From Algoriphagus oliviformis (lineage in GTDB: Bacteria > Bacteroidota > Bacteroidia > Cytophagales > Cyclobacteriaceae), in assembly GCF_017254915.1 (NCBI RefSeq), contig NZ_JAFKCT010000007.1, positions 89,775-153,774 of the forward strand: a stretch of 64,000 bases of DNA, given 5' to 3'. Made by a program: the position numbers and the translations under genes. The notes below the pieces were generated by a model that was not told where the DNA came from, did not search any database, and saw only the letters and a list, made by a program, of their open reading frames with translations. This document shows positions 1 to 9,202 of this stretch, piece by piece. Numbering within the stretch: position 1 is the first letter of the stretch; each line of letters starts with the position of its first letter.

Positions 1-620
1 CTGGGTTTACCGCGAAGACGCCGAGGGCGCAAAGGTCTCGCAGAGTTTTACTCCCATTCCTTCGTGCACTCCGTGGTGAGATTTTCTTATTGGATTTTTT
101 TACCACAGAGAGCGGGAGGAATAGGAGGCTTTTGGTTTTGATCTATCCGGTTATTCGTTGTGCTGCTGCTACGAAACAGCGAGTTTTCCGGATTTTTTGC
201 GGCGCTTAGGCTCTGCGAGAAAAGCACTCCCCCGAAGACTCCAAGGCGCGAAGCTTTCTCCCATTCCTCCGTGATCTCCGTGGTAAAAAAGCAGTCAAAG
301 CCCCATCGGGGCGGCCGATGCATAGCCTTGGGTTTCAACCCAAAGATACTGGGTTAGGGTTTGGTATGGGGAGTTTTGGCCGAGAGGAGGCCAAGTGAGT
401 CGTGCAGGTTTCGCCAAAACCGGTTGGGGATTGGGCTAGGTTTTTTGCGCTTCGCGCTGGGTTTACCGCCAAGACGCCGAGGGTGCAAAGGTCTCGCAGA
501 GGTTTTCTCCTTTTCCTCCGTGCACTCAGTGGTAAAAAACTTTCCAAAAAATTGCAAAAAGCCTTTGTCAGCCCAGGCTCAGGGCTTAGATTTGTTTAAT
601 TTAAAATTAGTCTAAATAAT
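1..620. repeat. Intergenic dispersed repeat cluster (left copy)
   Basis: No gene is credible here. The stretch carries two copies of a module with the words CGCCGAGGG and GCAAAGGTCTCGCAGAG (about 10-60 and 470-530), each followed by a CTCCGTGCACTC-type word and GTGGTAAAAA. A segment at 300-380 (GGGTTTCAACCCAAAG and GGTTTGGTATGGGGAG) reappears inverted at about 12310-12400. Open frames in it translate only repeat DNA (FFTTEITEE-like). Members of the same family lie at 11960-13235, so the two clusters bracket the intervening 11 kb. Its function is unknown. Confidence 0.75.
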
Positions 621-791
621 AATAGGGCTTGACGACGTGTCCATCTTCGGAATGGGCAAGGAGGTCAAGTCGATTTTTAGATCCAAAAAAGACATTCAAG
701 TCCTGGGAGATTGGCGGAATTTGGAAACTAAACCGACCACGCACCACATCCCAGGCACCAATTCCGAGTTTTTCCACCAAAATCCACGCTT

Positions 792-1121
792 ATGTCCGCC
801 TGCCATACCGAGATCATCTATCAAAACGAGGACTTTGTCTTTACCCGCTGCCAAGACTGCGGGCGTATGGGGCTGATGTATCGGCAGGCGATGATTGCCT
901 TTGATGAGCTGAACTTTGACGCTTTTCGACGCTACATGCTCCGCATGGACTTCGATGCGGAGAAGTATCCCTTCTTTGACGGGCTGGATCGGGTGGTAAT
1001 CGAGACCTACCACCCCGACGTACAGTTTACACTCCTGGAGGAAGAGTTTTACTGGCTCAAGGCAGGCGTGATCGAGGCGGACAACCACCTCAAGCTGATC
1101 GACATGATACGCAAACTCTAG
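792..1121 (+). CDS. Small hypothetical protein, DUF6686-like
   Basis: A 109-aa cytosolic protein without signal peptide or membrane segment. It has an N-terminal Cys-His (SACHTEI) and a CQDCGR pair at residues 20-25, which suggests a small zinc-binding knuckle. An acidic helical C-terminal half follows, with a VIETYHPDVQFTLLEEE stretch. The length and the order of the cysteine, glycine and late glutamate-rich features resemble the Bacteroidota family DUF6686; that assignment is from memory. No function is known. An intrinsic terminator lies immediately downstream, so it is probably a single-gene unit. Confidence 0.65.
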   Translation: MSACHTEIIYQNEDFVFTRCQDCGRMGLMYRQAMIAFDELNFDAFRRYMLRMDFDAEKYPFFDGLDRVVIETYHPDVQFTLLEEEFYWLKAGVIEADNHLKLIDMIRKL

Positions 1122-1148
1122 GGTCAATAGGCCTTTCTTGGTTTCCGA

Positions 1149-1177
1149 AGCCCCCAGACTCGCGCTGGGGGCTTTTT
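1149..1177 (+). terminator. Rho-independent terminator
   Basis: AGCCCCCAG pairs with CTGGGGGCT around a short ACTCGCG loop, followed by TTTTTCG. It sits 28 bp after the stop of the small DUF6686-like gene. Confidence 0.8.
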
Positions 1178-1353
1178 CGTGAATAGGCCTTTTTATAGAC
1201 TTTTCATTCCAAGAAAGCACGGGATGGTATTATTGTCTCATTTTGATACATTAGATCATTGTCATGACCTAACCAAAATCCCGCTTTCGTTCTGAAACAG
1301 GGCAGGATGGGAATTTGGAATCAAGTGACTAACTCCCGGTAAACTCCGACCTT

Positions 1354-4300
1354 ATGAAAAAGACATGGACCCTCACGCTGGCGCTTTTGGCGGCCAGTCC
1401 CAGCTTTGCGCAGCAAGATCCCCTCCTCGGCAACTTCCAAAACCCCACCAACGAAGCCAAACCCCGGGTATGGTGGCACTGGATGAACGGCAACATCACC
1501 CAGGAAGGTATCCGCAAGGATCTGGACTGGATGGAAAAAACCGGAATCGGCGGCTTTCAGAACTTTGACGCCAACCTCTTCACTCCCGTGGTCGTCCCGG
1601 AGAAGTTGGTCTTCATGACCCCGGCTTGGAAGGACGCCTTCAAATTGGCTACGGACTTAGCTGGGCAAAAAGGCCTGGAAATGGCCATCGCCGGTTCGCC
1701 CGGATTGAGTGTGACCGGAGGGCCTTGGGTAAAGCCGGAGGACGGGATGAAGAAATACGTGTGGTCTGAGCTGGAGGTCGAGGGTGGAAAGCCTTTTCAG
1801 GGAAAACTTCCCCAGCCATCCAGCCAAACCGGGAAATACCAAGATGCCCACCTCGAAGGGGGAGGGATCAGTGGAGGCTTCATAGGTGAGGTGCCGAGCT
1901 TCTATCGGGACGCGCTGGTAGTCGCCTTTCGGTTGCCGGAGAGCGAAAAAGACCTCCAAGCTCTGAACCCGGTGATCACCAAAAGCGGCGGCGACTTTGA
2001 CCATCAGCTGCTGCTGGACGGCAGCATAGCCGAGGCGGGCTTTTTGCCTCCCATGGAGATCGGGGAGGATATGTGGATACAATACGCCTTTGCGCAGCCC
2101 CAGACTTTCAGGGCCTTCAGTGTATCGGGAGCGATGAATGGACCTTTGGCGGAGTTTAACGGCGGGCCGGAAAACCGCCGCCTCAAAGTCTCCGACGATG
2201 GAGTGAATTTCAAAACCATCGCGACGGTCTCGGGCAGCACGGTTCCTTTCAACACGGTCGCGATTCCTCCCACGACAGCAAAATACTGGCGGATCACCTA
2301 CGAAACCTTGCCAATACAGCCCAACCTGTTTGCCGCTATAGCTGGATTGCCTCCCGCGGACAAGCCGGATGGGGTGAACGTGGCCGAGTTCCAGCTTTAC
2401 ACCACTTCGCGCATCGACCAAGTGGAGGACAAGGCGGGTTTTTCTCCCTGGACAGAGGACAATAGGCTCGCAACTGGCTTGGAAACCTCGGGAGTAGAAG
2501 GTGTGATTGCGTCTGAAGAGGTCTTGGACCTCACTTCGAAGATGCAGGCGGACGGAAGTCTGGCCTGGGAAGTGCCATCAGGCAAGTGGAAAGTGATCCG
2601 CCTGGGTTACTCCCTTACCGGAAGGCAAAACCACCCCGCTTCCCCGGAGGCCACCGGCCTGGAAGTGGACAAGCTGGATGCGGCAGCCGTCAGGAGGTAT
2701 ATCAACCATTACTTGGATTTGTATCAAAGTGCCACAGGCGGAAAGTTGGGTCCTGGCGGGCTGGAGTACATGATCCTCGACAGCTACGAGGCCGGGCACA
2801 TGAACTGGAGCCTGGGCTTTCCGCAGGAATTCCAAAAGAGACGGGGCTACAGCCTGATTCCTTTTTTGCCAGCCCTGACTGGCCACGTGGTCAATAGCCT
2901 GGAGGAAAGCGAGAAGTTTCTATGGGATTTCCGCAAGACCATCGGCGAGCTCATTTCCGACAATCATTACGACGTGATCGGCGAGGAGCTGCACAAGCGC
3001 GGCATGAAGCGCTATACCGAATCCCATGAAAACAAGCGCATCTACCTTGCTGACGGCATGGACGTGAAGCGGCACGCCGATATCCCCATGTCGGCGATGT
3101 GGACTCCGGGTAGCCTGGCCGGAGGGGCTGACGAAGAGGTGCGGAGCGAGGCCGATATCCGTGAGTCTGCCTCGGTGGCCAATATCTATGGAAAGCCCTT
3201 TGTGGCGGCGGAGTCCATGACTTCGGTGGGCAGGCCATTTCAGGAATATCCCGAACGCCTCAAGCGCACTGCCGATCTGGAGCTGGCCTCGGGCCTCAAC
3301 CGGTTCGTGATCCATACCTCCGTGCATCAGCCCTTGGACGACAAAAAGCCCGGCTTTTCGCTCGGTCCATTTGGACAGTATTTCTCACGGCAGGAGTCTT
3401 GGGCGGGAATGGCCAAGCCCTGGATGGACTATCTGGGCAGGAGCTCCTACCTGCTGCAACAGGGGCAAAATGTCGCCGACATCCTCTATCTCTACGGGGA
3501 AAATACCAATATCACCTGGGTGGCTCGGGAGAAGCTGCCCGAGATTCCCAAAGGCTATGAGTTTGACTTTGTGAACGCCACGGCCCTGAAAGAAGCGATT
3601 TCGGCCGAATCTGGTAAGCTCAAGGCAAAAAGCGGGAACACCTACGAAGTCCTGATGCTGGATGAAAGCACCAGCCTGATGACGCTGTCTGTTTTGCGAA
3701 AACTGAAGGAACTGGCGGATGCCGGGGCAAAGATCATCGGCAAGCGCCCGGTGAAGTCTCCGAGTTTGGGAGATTCGGATGCGGAGTTTCAGCGGCTGGC
3801 AGACCAGATTTGGGCCAAGGACCATGTGGGGCCGGACGTGAAAATCTCGGCGCCCGAAGATGTCCTGATCACCGGTACGACGCATAAGGTCCTCTTCCGC
3901 CACCGCAACATCGACGGAGGGGAAATCTACTGGCTCAACAACCGGGATGTCGCCCCGACTTCGGCATCGGTGAGTTTCCGTGTGGCGGGCAAGAAGCCCA
4001 TGCTCTGGAATCCCATCGACGGAAGCACGCGGGAGCTTTCCTACGAAATCAAAGACGGCCGCACCCATATTCCCCTGCTGTTTGAGTCTTGGGACGCATA
4101 TTTTATCCTATTTCAAGAGCAGACTACCCGGACTTCGTTCTCCCTTCCAGTGAAAAAGGAAAGCGTGGCCCTGGCGATAGATGGGGACTGGAAAGTGGAT
4201 TTTGTAGGGAAAACGGCCGATTTTGCACAGTTGGGCTCCTGGTCAGAGCAGAAGGATCCGGCGATCAAGTATTTCTCTGGGACGGCCAGCTATTCCAAAA

Positions 4301-4626
4301 CCTTCACGCTGCCGGAAAAAAGCGAAACCTCCAGCTACCTGCTGGATCTTGGTGAGGTCAAAAACTTGGCTGAGGTGATCGTCAATGGCCAGAACATGGG
4401 CATAGTCTGGAAGACTCCCTTCCGCATAGATATTGGCGAAGCGCTCAAAAGCGGGGAAAACCATCTCGAAATCCGGGTGGTCAATACCTGGGTCAACCGC
4501 CTGGTTGGCGATGCCCAGCCTGATGCGCAAAAGACGACCTTCACCACGATGCCGTTCTATCGGGCCGATTCACCTTTGGTTCCATCCGGCCTGTTGGGTC
4601 CGGTGAAAGTGCTCCGCGTCGATTGA
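1354..4626 (+). CDS. Secreted GH106-type alpha-L-rhamnosidase
   Basis: A 1090-aa exported glycoside hydrolase expected to release L-rhamnose from plant or algal polysaccharides. It has a Sec signal peptide (MKKTWTLTLALLAASPSFAQ). The start of the mature protein, PRVWWHWMNGNITQEGIRKD, matches the conserved opening of GH106. A catalytic barrel follows to about residue 750, including the ESMTS and RFVIHTSVHQP blocks. The C-terminus (about 930-1090) is a beta-sandwich with the GH2-like carbohydrate-binding pattern DLGEVKNLAEVIVNGQNMG and WVNRLVGD. Length is normal for the family. It begins 177 bp after an upstream terminator and is followed by tandem repeats, so it is probably monocistronic. Rhamnosidase specificity is inferred from the family. 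Confidence 0.85.
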   Translation: MKKTWTLTLALLAASPSFAQQDPLLGNFQNPTNEAKPRVWWHWMNGNITQEGIRKDLDWMEKTGIGGFQNFDANLFTPVVVPEKLVFMTPAWKDAFKLATDLAGQKGLEMAIAGSPGLSVTGGPWVKPEDGMKKYVWSELEVEGGKPFQGKLPQPSSQTGKYQDAHLEGGGISGGFIGEVPSFYRDALVVAFRLPESEKDLQALNPVITKSGGDFDHQLLLDGSIAEAGFLPPMEIGEDMWIQYAFAQPQTFRAFSVSGAMNGPLAEFNGGPENRRLKVSDDGVNFKTIATVSGSTVPFNTVAIPPTTAKYWRITYETLPIQPNLFAAIAGLPPADKPDGVNVAEFQLYTTSRIDQVEDKAGFSPWTEDNRLATGLETSGVEGVIASEEVLDLTSKMQADGSLAWEVPSGKWKVIRLGYSLTGRQNHPASPEATGLEVDKLDAAAVRRYINHYLDLYQSATGGKLGPGGLEYMILDSYEAGHMNWSLGFPQEFQKRRGYSLIPFLPALTGHVVNSLEESEKFLWDFRKTIGELISDNHYDVIGEELHKRGMKRYTESHENKRIYLADGMDVKRHADIPMSAMWTPGSLAGGADEEVRSEADIRESASVANIYGKPFVAAESMTSVGRPFQEYPERLKRTADLELASGLNRFVIHTSVHQPLDDKKPGFSLGPFGQYFSRQESWAGMAKPWMDYLGRSSYLLQQGQNVADILYLYGENTNITWVAREKLPEIPKGYEFDFVNATALKEAISAESGKLKAKSGNTYEVLMLDESTSLMTLSVLRKLKELADAGAKIIGKRPVKSPSLGDSDAEFQRLADQIWAKDHVGPDVKISAPEDVLITGTTHKVLFRHRNIDGGEIYWLNNRDVAPTSASVSFRVAGKKPMLWNPIDGSTRELSYEIKDGRTHIPLLFESWDAYFILFQEQTTRTSFSLPVKKESVALAIDGDWKVDFVGKTADFAQLGSWSEQKDPAIKYFSGTASYSKTFTLPEKSETSSYLLDLGEVKNLAEVIVNGQNMGIVWKTPFRIDIGEALKSGENHLEIRVVNTWVNRLVGDAQPDAQKTTFTTMPFYRADSPLVPSGLLGPVKVLRVD

Positions 4627-6285
4627 AATGGAGAGATTCTTTATTTGAGACAATAGGGGCTTTCAGTGAAAATCTGTGTAGTTGATCCGTGAAAGTCTGT
4701 GGGAAAGATTGGCAGCCCAGGTCCTTGTTTTTTCCCACAGATACTCACAGAAAAAGGCCCAAATCAGCACGGAAGAGGGAAATGGAGAGATTCTTTATTT
4801 GAGACAATAGGGGCTTTCAGTGAAAATCTGTGTCGTTGATCCGTGGAAATCTGTGGGAAAGATTGGCGGTCCAGGCCCTTGTTTTTCCCACGGATAATCA
4901 CAGAAAAAAGGCACAGATCAGCACGGAAGAGGGAAATGGAGAGATTCTTAATTGAAGTCAGGAGGGGCCTTCTGTGAAAATCTGTGTACTTGATCCGTGG
5001 AAGTCTGTGGGAAAGATTGGCAGCCCAGGTCCTTGTTTTTTCCCACAGATACTCACAGAAAAAGACACAGATCAGCACGGAAGAGGGAAATGGAGGGATT
5101 CTTAATTGAAGTCAGGAGGGGCCTTCTGTGAAAATCTGTGTAGTTGATCCGTGGAAGTCTGTGGGAAAGATTGGCAGCCCAGGCCCTTGTTTTTCCCACG
5201 GATAATCACAGAAAAAAGGCACAGATCAGCACGGAAGAGGGAAATGGAGAGATTCTTAATTGAAGTCAGGAGGGGTCTTCAGTGAAAATCTGTGTAGTTG
5301 ATCCGTGGAAGTCTGTGGGAAAGATTGGCGGCCCAAGCCCTTGTTTTTCCCACGGATAATCACAGAAAAAAGGCACAGATCAGCACGGAAGAGGGAAATG
5401 GAGAGATTCTTAATTGAAGTCAGGAGGGGCCTTCTGTGAAAATCTGTGTAGTTGATCCGTGAAAACCTGTGGGAAAGATTGGAGGCCCAGGCCCTTGTTT
5501 TTCCCACGGATAATCACAGAAAAAAGGCACAGATCAGCACGGAAGAGGGAAATGGAGAGATTCTTAATTGAAGTCAGGAGGGGTCTTCAGTGAAAATCTG
5601 TGTAGTTGATCCGTGGAAGTCTGTGGGAAAGATTGGCGGTCCAGGCCCTTGTTTTTCCCACGGATAATCACAGAAAAAAGACACAGATCAGCACGGAAGA
5701 GGGAAATGGGGAGATTCTTTATTTGAGACAATAGGGGCTTTCAGTGAAAATCTGTGTAGTTGATCCGTGAAAATCTGTGGGAAAGGTTGACGGCCTAGGC
5801 CCTTGTTTTTCCCACGGATAATCACAGAAAAAAGGCACAGATCAGCACGGAAGAGGGAAATGGAGAGATTCTTAATTGAAGTCAGGAGGGGCCTTCTGTG
5901 AAAATCTGTGTAGTTGATCCGTGAAAACCTGTGGGAAAGATTGGCGGTCCAGGCCCTTGTTTTTCCCACGGATAATCACAGAAAAAAGACACGGATCAGC
6001 ACGGAAGAGGGAAATGGAGAGATTCTTTATTTGAGACAATAGGGGCTTTCAGTGAAAATCTGTGTAGTTGATCCGTGAAAATCTGTGGGAAAGATTGGCG
6101 GCCCAGGCCCTTGTTTTTTCCCAAGATTATCACAGAAAAAGGCACAGATCAGCACGGAAGAGGGAAATTGAGAGATTCTTTATTTGAGACAATAGGGGCT
6201 TTCAGTGAAAATCTGTGTACTTGATCCGTGAAAATCTGTGGGAAAGATTGGCAGCCTCGGGCCCTTGTTTTTCCCACAGGTGGCA
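4625..6285. repeat. 154-bp tandem repeat, eleven units
   Basis: Copies of a unit beginning GAAATGGAGAGATTCTT start at 4625, 4779, 4933, 5087, 5241, 5395, 5549, 5703, 5857, 6011 and 6164. The spacing is exactly 154 bp except for the last interval of 153. Each unit has GTGAAAATCTGTGT, GATCCGTG, GTGGGAAAGATTGG, a TTTTTCCCAC word and a CACAGAAAAA word. CTGTGGGAAA and TTTCCCAC are inverted to one another within the unit. Two sub-variants alternate: TTTATTTGAGACAATAGGGGC and TTAATTGAAGTCAGGAGGG. The first unit begins inside the rhamnosidase stop region. Open frames here (VIIRGKNKGL-like) are repeat translations. Confidence 0.95.
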
Positions 6286-6370
6286 TAAAGCTGAGTTTAT
6301 TGCTTCCTTTTCAAAATTATCCTCCAAAATAGCGGGCTCATTGAGGAGACTTCAGTTGAAATAGATTTAT

Positions 6371-6703
6371 TTGCAAACGAAAATTCCAAACCTCGTCTTC
6401 ACCCACTTGAAACATCTCCTGATCATGCTCAGCTTCTCCATGGCGATCCATCTGGTCGCCTGCACGAGCTATGGCATGGTGCAGCTGAACGCAGAGGAGC
6501 TGGTGGAGAATGTGGTCTTGCAGGAGCTCCTGGAGAAGGAGATGAACAAAAAGAGTGAGTACACTTTTACTTTTTTCGCCTTGCAGCATCCATTGGTCGA
6601 GGAGAAATCTACTTTTTGCTTTACCGAGAACCCGGAGGGATTTTCCACCTACGAGCTGGAGATCCACGTGCCCCCTCCCAATTTTTCCCAGGTTATTTCT
6701 TGA
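6371..6703 (+). CDS. Small lipoprotein, unknown function
   Basis: A 110-aa protein whose N-terminus carries a charged segment, a hydrophobic core and a lipobox ending LVAC, with Cys31 as lipidation site. A helical acidic segment follows (NAEELVENVVLQELLEKE), then a short beta-rich tail. I do not recognise the family. It is 55 bp upstream of the SulP transporter on the same strand and could share its transcript. The preceding 80 bp, after the tandem repeat, hold nothing else I can identify. Confidence 0.55.
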   Translation: MQTKIPNLVFTHLKHLLIMLSFSMAIHLVACTSYGMVQLNAEELVENVVLQELLEKEMNKKSEYTFTFFALQHPLVEEKSTFCFTENPEGFSTYELEIHVPPPNFSQVIS

Positions 6704-6758
6704 CCTCGGCCCCCGGAATTCTTTCCGCGGGACATCTTCTCATTCTAAAAATTAAGTT

Positions 6759-8354
6759 ATGACATCCCCATTTAAGCATGTCGGCAAGGACTTGTCGGCA
6801 AGTATTGTAGTGTTTTTTGTTGCCCTTCCCCTGTGTTTGGGCATAGCCTTGGCCAGCGGTGCGCCTTTGTTTTCTGGTCTGATCGCAGGCATCATCGGCG
6901 GGATCGTGGTCGGGGCTACCAGTGGCTCGGCACTAGGCGTGAGCGGGCCTGCTGCTGGCCTGGCCGTGATCGTGCTTACTGCCATCGGTACGCTGGGCAG
7001 CTTCGAAAATTTCCTCCTGGCAGTCATCCTTGCCGGAGTGATACAGCTGGTCTTCGGTGTGCTCAAGGCAGGCGTGATCGGCTACTATTTCCCCAGTGCC
7101 GTGATCAAAGGCATGCTGGCCGCCATCGGCATCATCATCATCCTGAAGCAGATCCCCCACGCGCTGGGTTATGACGCCGACTATGAAGGCGACGAGTCAT
7201 TTGCACAGGCGGACGGTGAAAACACCTTCTCGGCGCTCTCGTCCATGCTCGACTCCTTTACCCCTGGAGCGATTGTGCTTTCTGTGGTGGCGCTGCTTAT
7301 CCTGATCCTTTGGGACAAAGTGCTCAGCAAAAAACACCAGATCTTCAAGCTCATCCCCGGCCCTCTGGCAGTGGTCGTGTTGGGAATCCTCTTTCAGACG
7401 CTCATTCCACAGAGCTCGTTTCTCTACATCGGTGCTTCCCATCTGGTGAATGTACCAATCCCCGAAAACGTGGACATGTTTCTGGGACAGTTTACCCTGC
7501 CCAATTTCGCAGCCATCACCAATCCCCAGGTGTGGACCGTGGCGCTGACTTTGGCCATCGTGGCGAGTTTGGAGACCCTCCTCTCCGTGGAGGCTGCGGA
7601 CAAGATCGACCCTGAAAAAAGGACTACCCCGACCAACCGGGAGCTTTTGGCCCAAGGGACGGGAAATATCCTCTCTGGCCTGATTGGCGGCTTGCCGCTC
7701 ACACAAGTGATCGTGCGCTCCTCCGCCAACGTGATGTCCGGTGGTAGGACCAAGCTCTCGACCATCTTTCACGGCTTCTTTCTCCTGCTTTCCATCATCC
7801 TGATTCCCCGTCTGCTCAACAAGATTCCGCTCGCGGTGCTGGCGGCAGTCCTGCTGATGGTAGGCTTCAAGCTGGCCAATCCCGGTCTTTTCAAGTCCAT
7901 GTTTAAACTGGGCAGGACTCAGTTTCTACCCTTCATCGTGACGGTGCTGGGCGTGGTCTTCACGGATATCCTGGTGGGAATCTCCCTGGGCATGGCCGTG
8001 TCCGTGCTGATCATCCTGATCGAAAACTATAAGAATTCCCACTTCCTGCACATCGTCAAGGACTCTGACTCCGAAAACCACATCCGCATGACCTTGGCCG
8101 AGGAACTTTCCTTTCTCAACAAGGGAGCGATCCTACGGGAGCTCAGCAACCTGCAGCCGGGGACATTCCTGGAGCTTGACGTGCGCAAAACCATCCACAT
8201 GAACTATGACGTGATCGAGATCCTGGAGGACTTTACCTCCAAGGCTAGAGAGCGCAAAATCAGCATACAGCTCGTCACCGCCGACGGTACCATCACCAAT
8301 CCGGAAAGCTATTCCGCGCTTTTCGGTGTCAAAAACGCAGTTACATCCCATTAA
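6759..8354 (+). CDS. SulP-family anion transporter
   Basis: A 531-aa inner-membrane transporter of the SulP (SLC26) family. The N-terminus DLSASIVVFFVALPLCLGIALASGAP is the family's first conserved transmembrane block, followed by the glycine-rich GVSGPAAGLAVIVLTA segment and about a dozen hydrophobic helices to residue 430. A reduced STAS-like domain (about 440-525) closes the protein. Six bases after its stop begins a beta-carbonic anhydrase, a pairing seen in many bacteria in which the transporter is thought to import bicarbonate (or sulfate) while the enzyme equilibrates it with CO2. The substrate cannot be read from sequence; bicarbonate is inferred from the neighbour. Confidence 0.9.
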   Translation: MTSPFKHVGKDLSASIVVFFVALPLCLGIALASGAPLFSGLIAGIIGGIVVGATSGSALGVSGPAAGLAVIVLTAIGTLGSFENFLLAVILAGVIQLVFGVLKAGVIGYYFPSAVIKGMLAAIGIIIILKQIPHALGYDADYEGDESFAQADGENTFSALSSMLDSFTPGAIVLSVVALLILILWDKVLSKKHQIFKLIPGPLAVVVLGILFQTLIPQSSFLYIGASHLVNVPIPENVDMFLGQFTLPNFAAITNPQVWTVALTLAIVASLETLLSVEAADKIDPEKRTTPTNRELLAQGTGNILSGLIGGLPLTQVIVRSSANVMSGGRTKLSTIFHGFFLLLSIILIPRLLNKIPLAVLAAVLLMVGFKLANPGLFKSMFKLGRTQFLPFIVTVLGVVFTDILVGISLGMAVSVLIILIENYKNSHFLHIVKDSDSENHIRMTLAEELSFLNKGAILRELSNLQPGTFLELDVRKTIHMNYDVIEILEDFTSKARERKISIQLVTADGTITNPESYSALFGVKNAVTSH

Positions 8355-8360
8355 ACTCTT

Positions 8361-9008
8361 ATGACCATGGAAAATTCTTTCTACAAAAGCCTACTCGACA
8401 ACAACAAGAAGTGGGTGGAGTCCAAGCTGTCCTTGGACCCTGATTTCTTTCACAAGCTGGCCAATGGCCAAAAGCCGCCCTTGCTTTGGATAGGCTGTGC
8501 GGATAGCCGTGTGCCGGCCAACGAGATCATCGGTGCCCAGCCGGGTGAGGTCTTCGTACACCGCAACATCGCCAACATGGTCGTCCACTCCGACATGAAC
8601 ATGCTGAGCGTGCTCGACTACGCCGTCAACGTGCTCAAGGTACAGCATATCATCGTCTGTGGACACTACGGCTGCGGAGGAGTGAAAGCTGCCATGGGTT
8701 CCGACGCCATCGGCCTCATCGACAACTGGATCCGCCACATCAAGGACGTGTACCGATTCCACCATGCCGAGCTGGATAGCATCGCAGATGAGGACGAGCG
8801 CTTCAACCGCTTTGTGGAGCTGAATGTCATCGAGCAGGTGCACGACCTGGCAAAGACCTCCATTGTGCAGGGAGCTTGGAGAAACCAGCAGGATCTGAGT
8901 ATCCACGGCTGGGTCTACGGCGTGGGCTCTGGGGTGGTGAAAGACCTCGGGGTAAACATCGAATCCAACGAGAGCCTGGATCAGGTGTATCAGTTGAATA
9001 TCAAATAG
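8361..9008 (+). CDS. can: Beta-class carbonic anhydrase
   Basis: A 215-aa cytosolic zinc enzyme interconverting CO2 and bicarbonate. The zinc ligands are visible as Cys46 in CADSR (with the Asp48-Arg50 dyad), His102 and Cys105 in CGHYGCGG. The length is typical of the E. coli Can type. The start at 8361 (ATGACCATGG) lies 6 bp after the SulP stop, and a second in-frame ATG two codons later is an alternative start. The tight spacing indicates co-transcription and probably co-function in bicarbonate supply. Confidence 0.95.
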   Translation: MTMENSFYKSLLDNNKKWVESKLSLDPDFFHKLANGQKPPLLWIGCADSRVPANEIIGAQPGEVFVHRNIANMVVHSDMNMLSVLDYAVNVLKVQHIIVCGHYGCGGVKAAMGSDAIGLIDNWIRHIKDVYRFHHAELDSIADEDERFNRFVELNVIEQVHDLAKTSIVQGAWRNQQDLSIHGWVYGVGSGVVKDLGVNIESNESLDQVYQLNIK

Positions 9009-9059
9009 AGTATCTAGTATAGAGTAGCAAGTATCTAGTGTTATTTGTTGTATGAACAA

Positions 9060-9120
9060 GGTCTCGACTCCGCTCGACCTGACAATCCGGTGTCACCTTG
9101 AGCGAAGTCGAAAGGTTATT
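9060..9120. repeat. Short inverted repeat of the GACTCCGCTCGACCTGACA type
   Basis: CTCGACTCCGCTCGACCTGACA faces CCTTGAGCGAAGTCGAAAGG across about 15 bp, a common intergenic element in this phylum. The rest of 9009-9202 contains short AGTATCTAGT and AAAGTCCGAAGTACC direct repeats and no gene. Confidence 0.6.
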
Positions 9121-9202
9121 TAGGAGTCAGCGTAACACTAGTACAGCGTATCTGGTACAAAGTCCGAAGTACCAAGTCTAAAGTACAAAGCCCAAGGTGG
9201 GT

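Noticed and set aside
87..615. Frames with FFTTEITEEWEK-like sequence
   Set aside because: They come from intergenic repeats that recur at 12100-13200 and lack ribosome binding sites and family similarity.
696..1220. A 174-aa minus-strand frame opposite the DUF6686-like gene
   Set aside because: It is the antisense of a better-supported gene and runs through that gene's terminator.
4541..5969. Minus-strand frames with RADLCLFSVIIRGKNKG
   Set aside because: They are translations of the 154-bp tandem repeat. The same peptide recurs once per two units and follows the repeat period.
4625..6285. Tandem repeat considered as a second CRISPR array
   Set aside because: The whole 154-bp unit repeats, with no unique spacers between short repeats.
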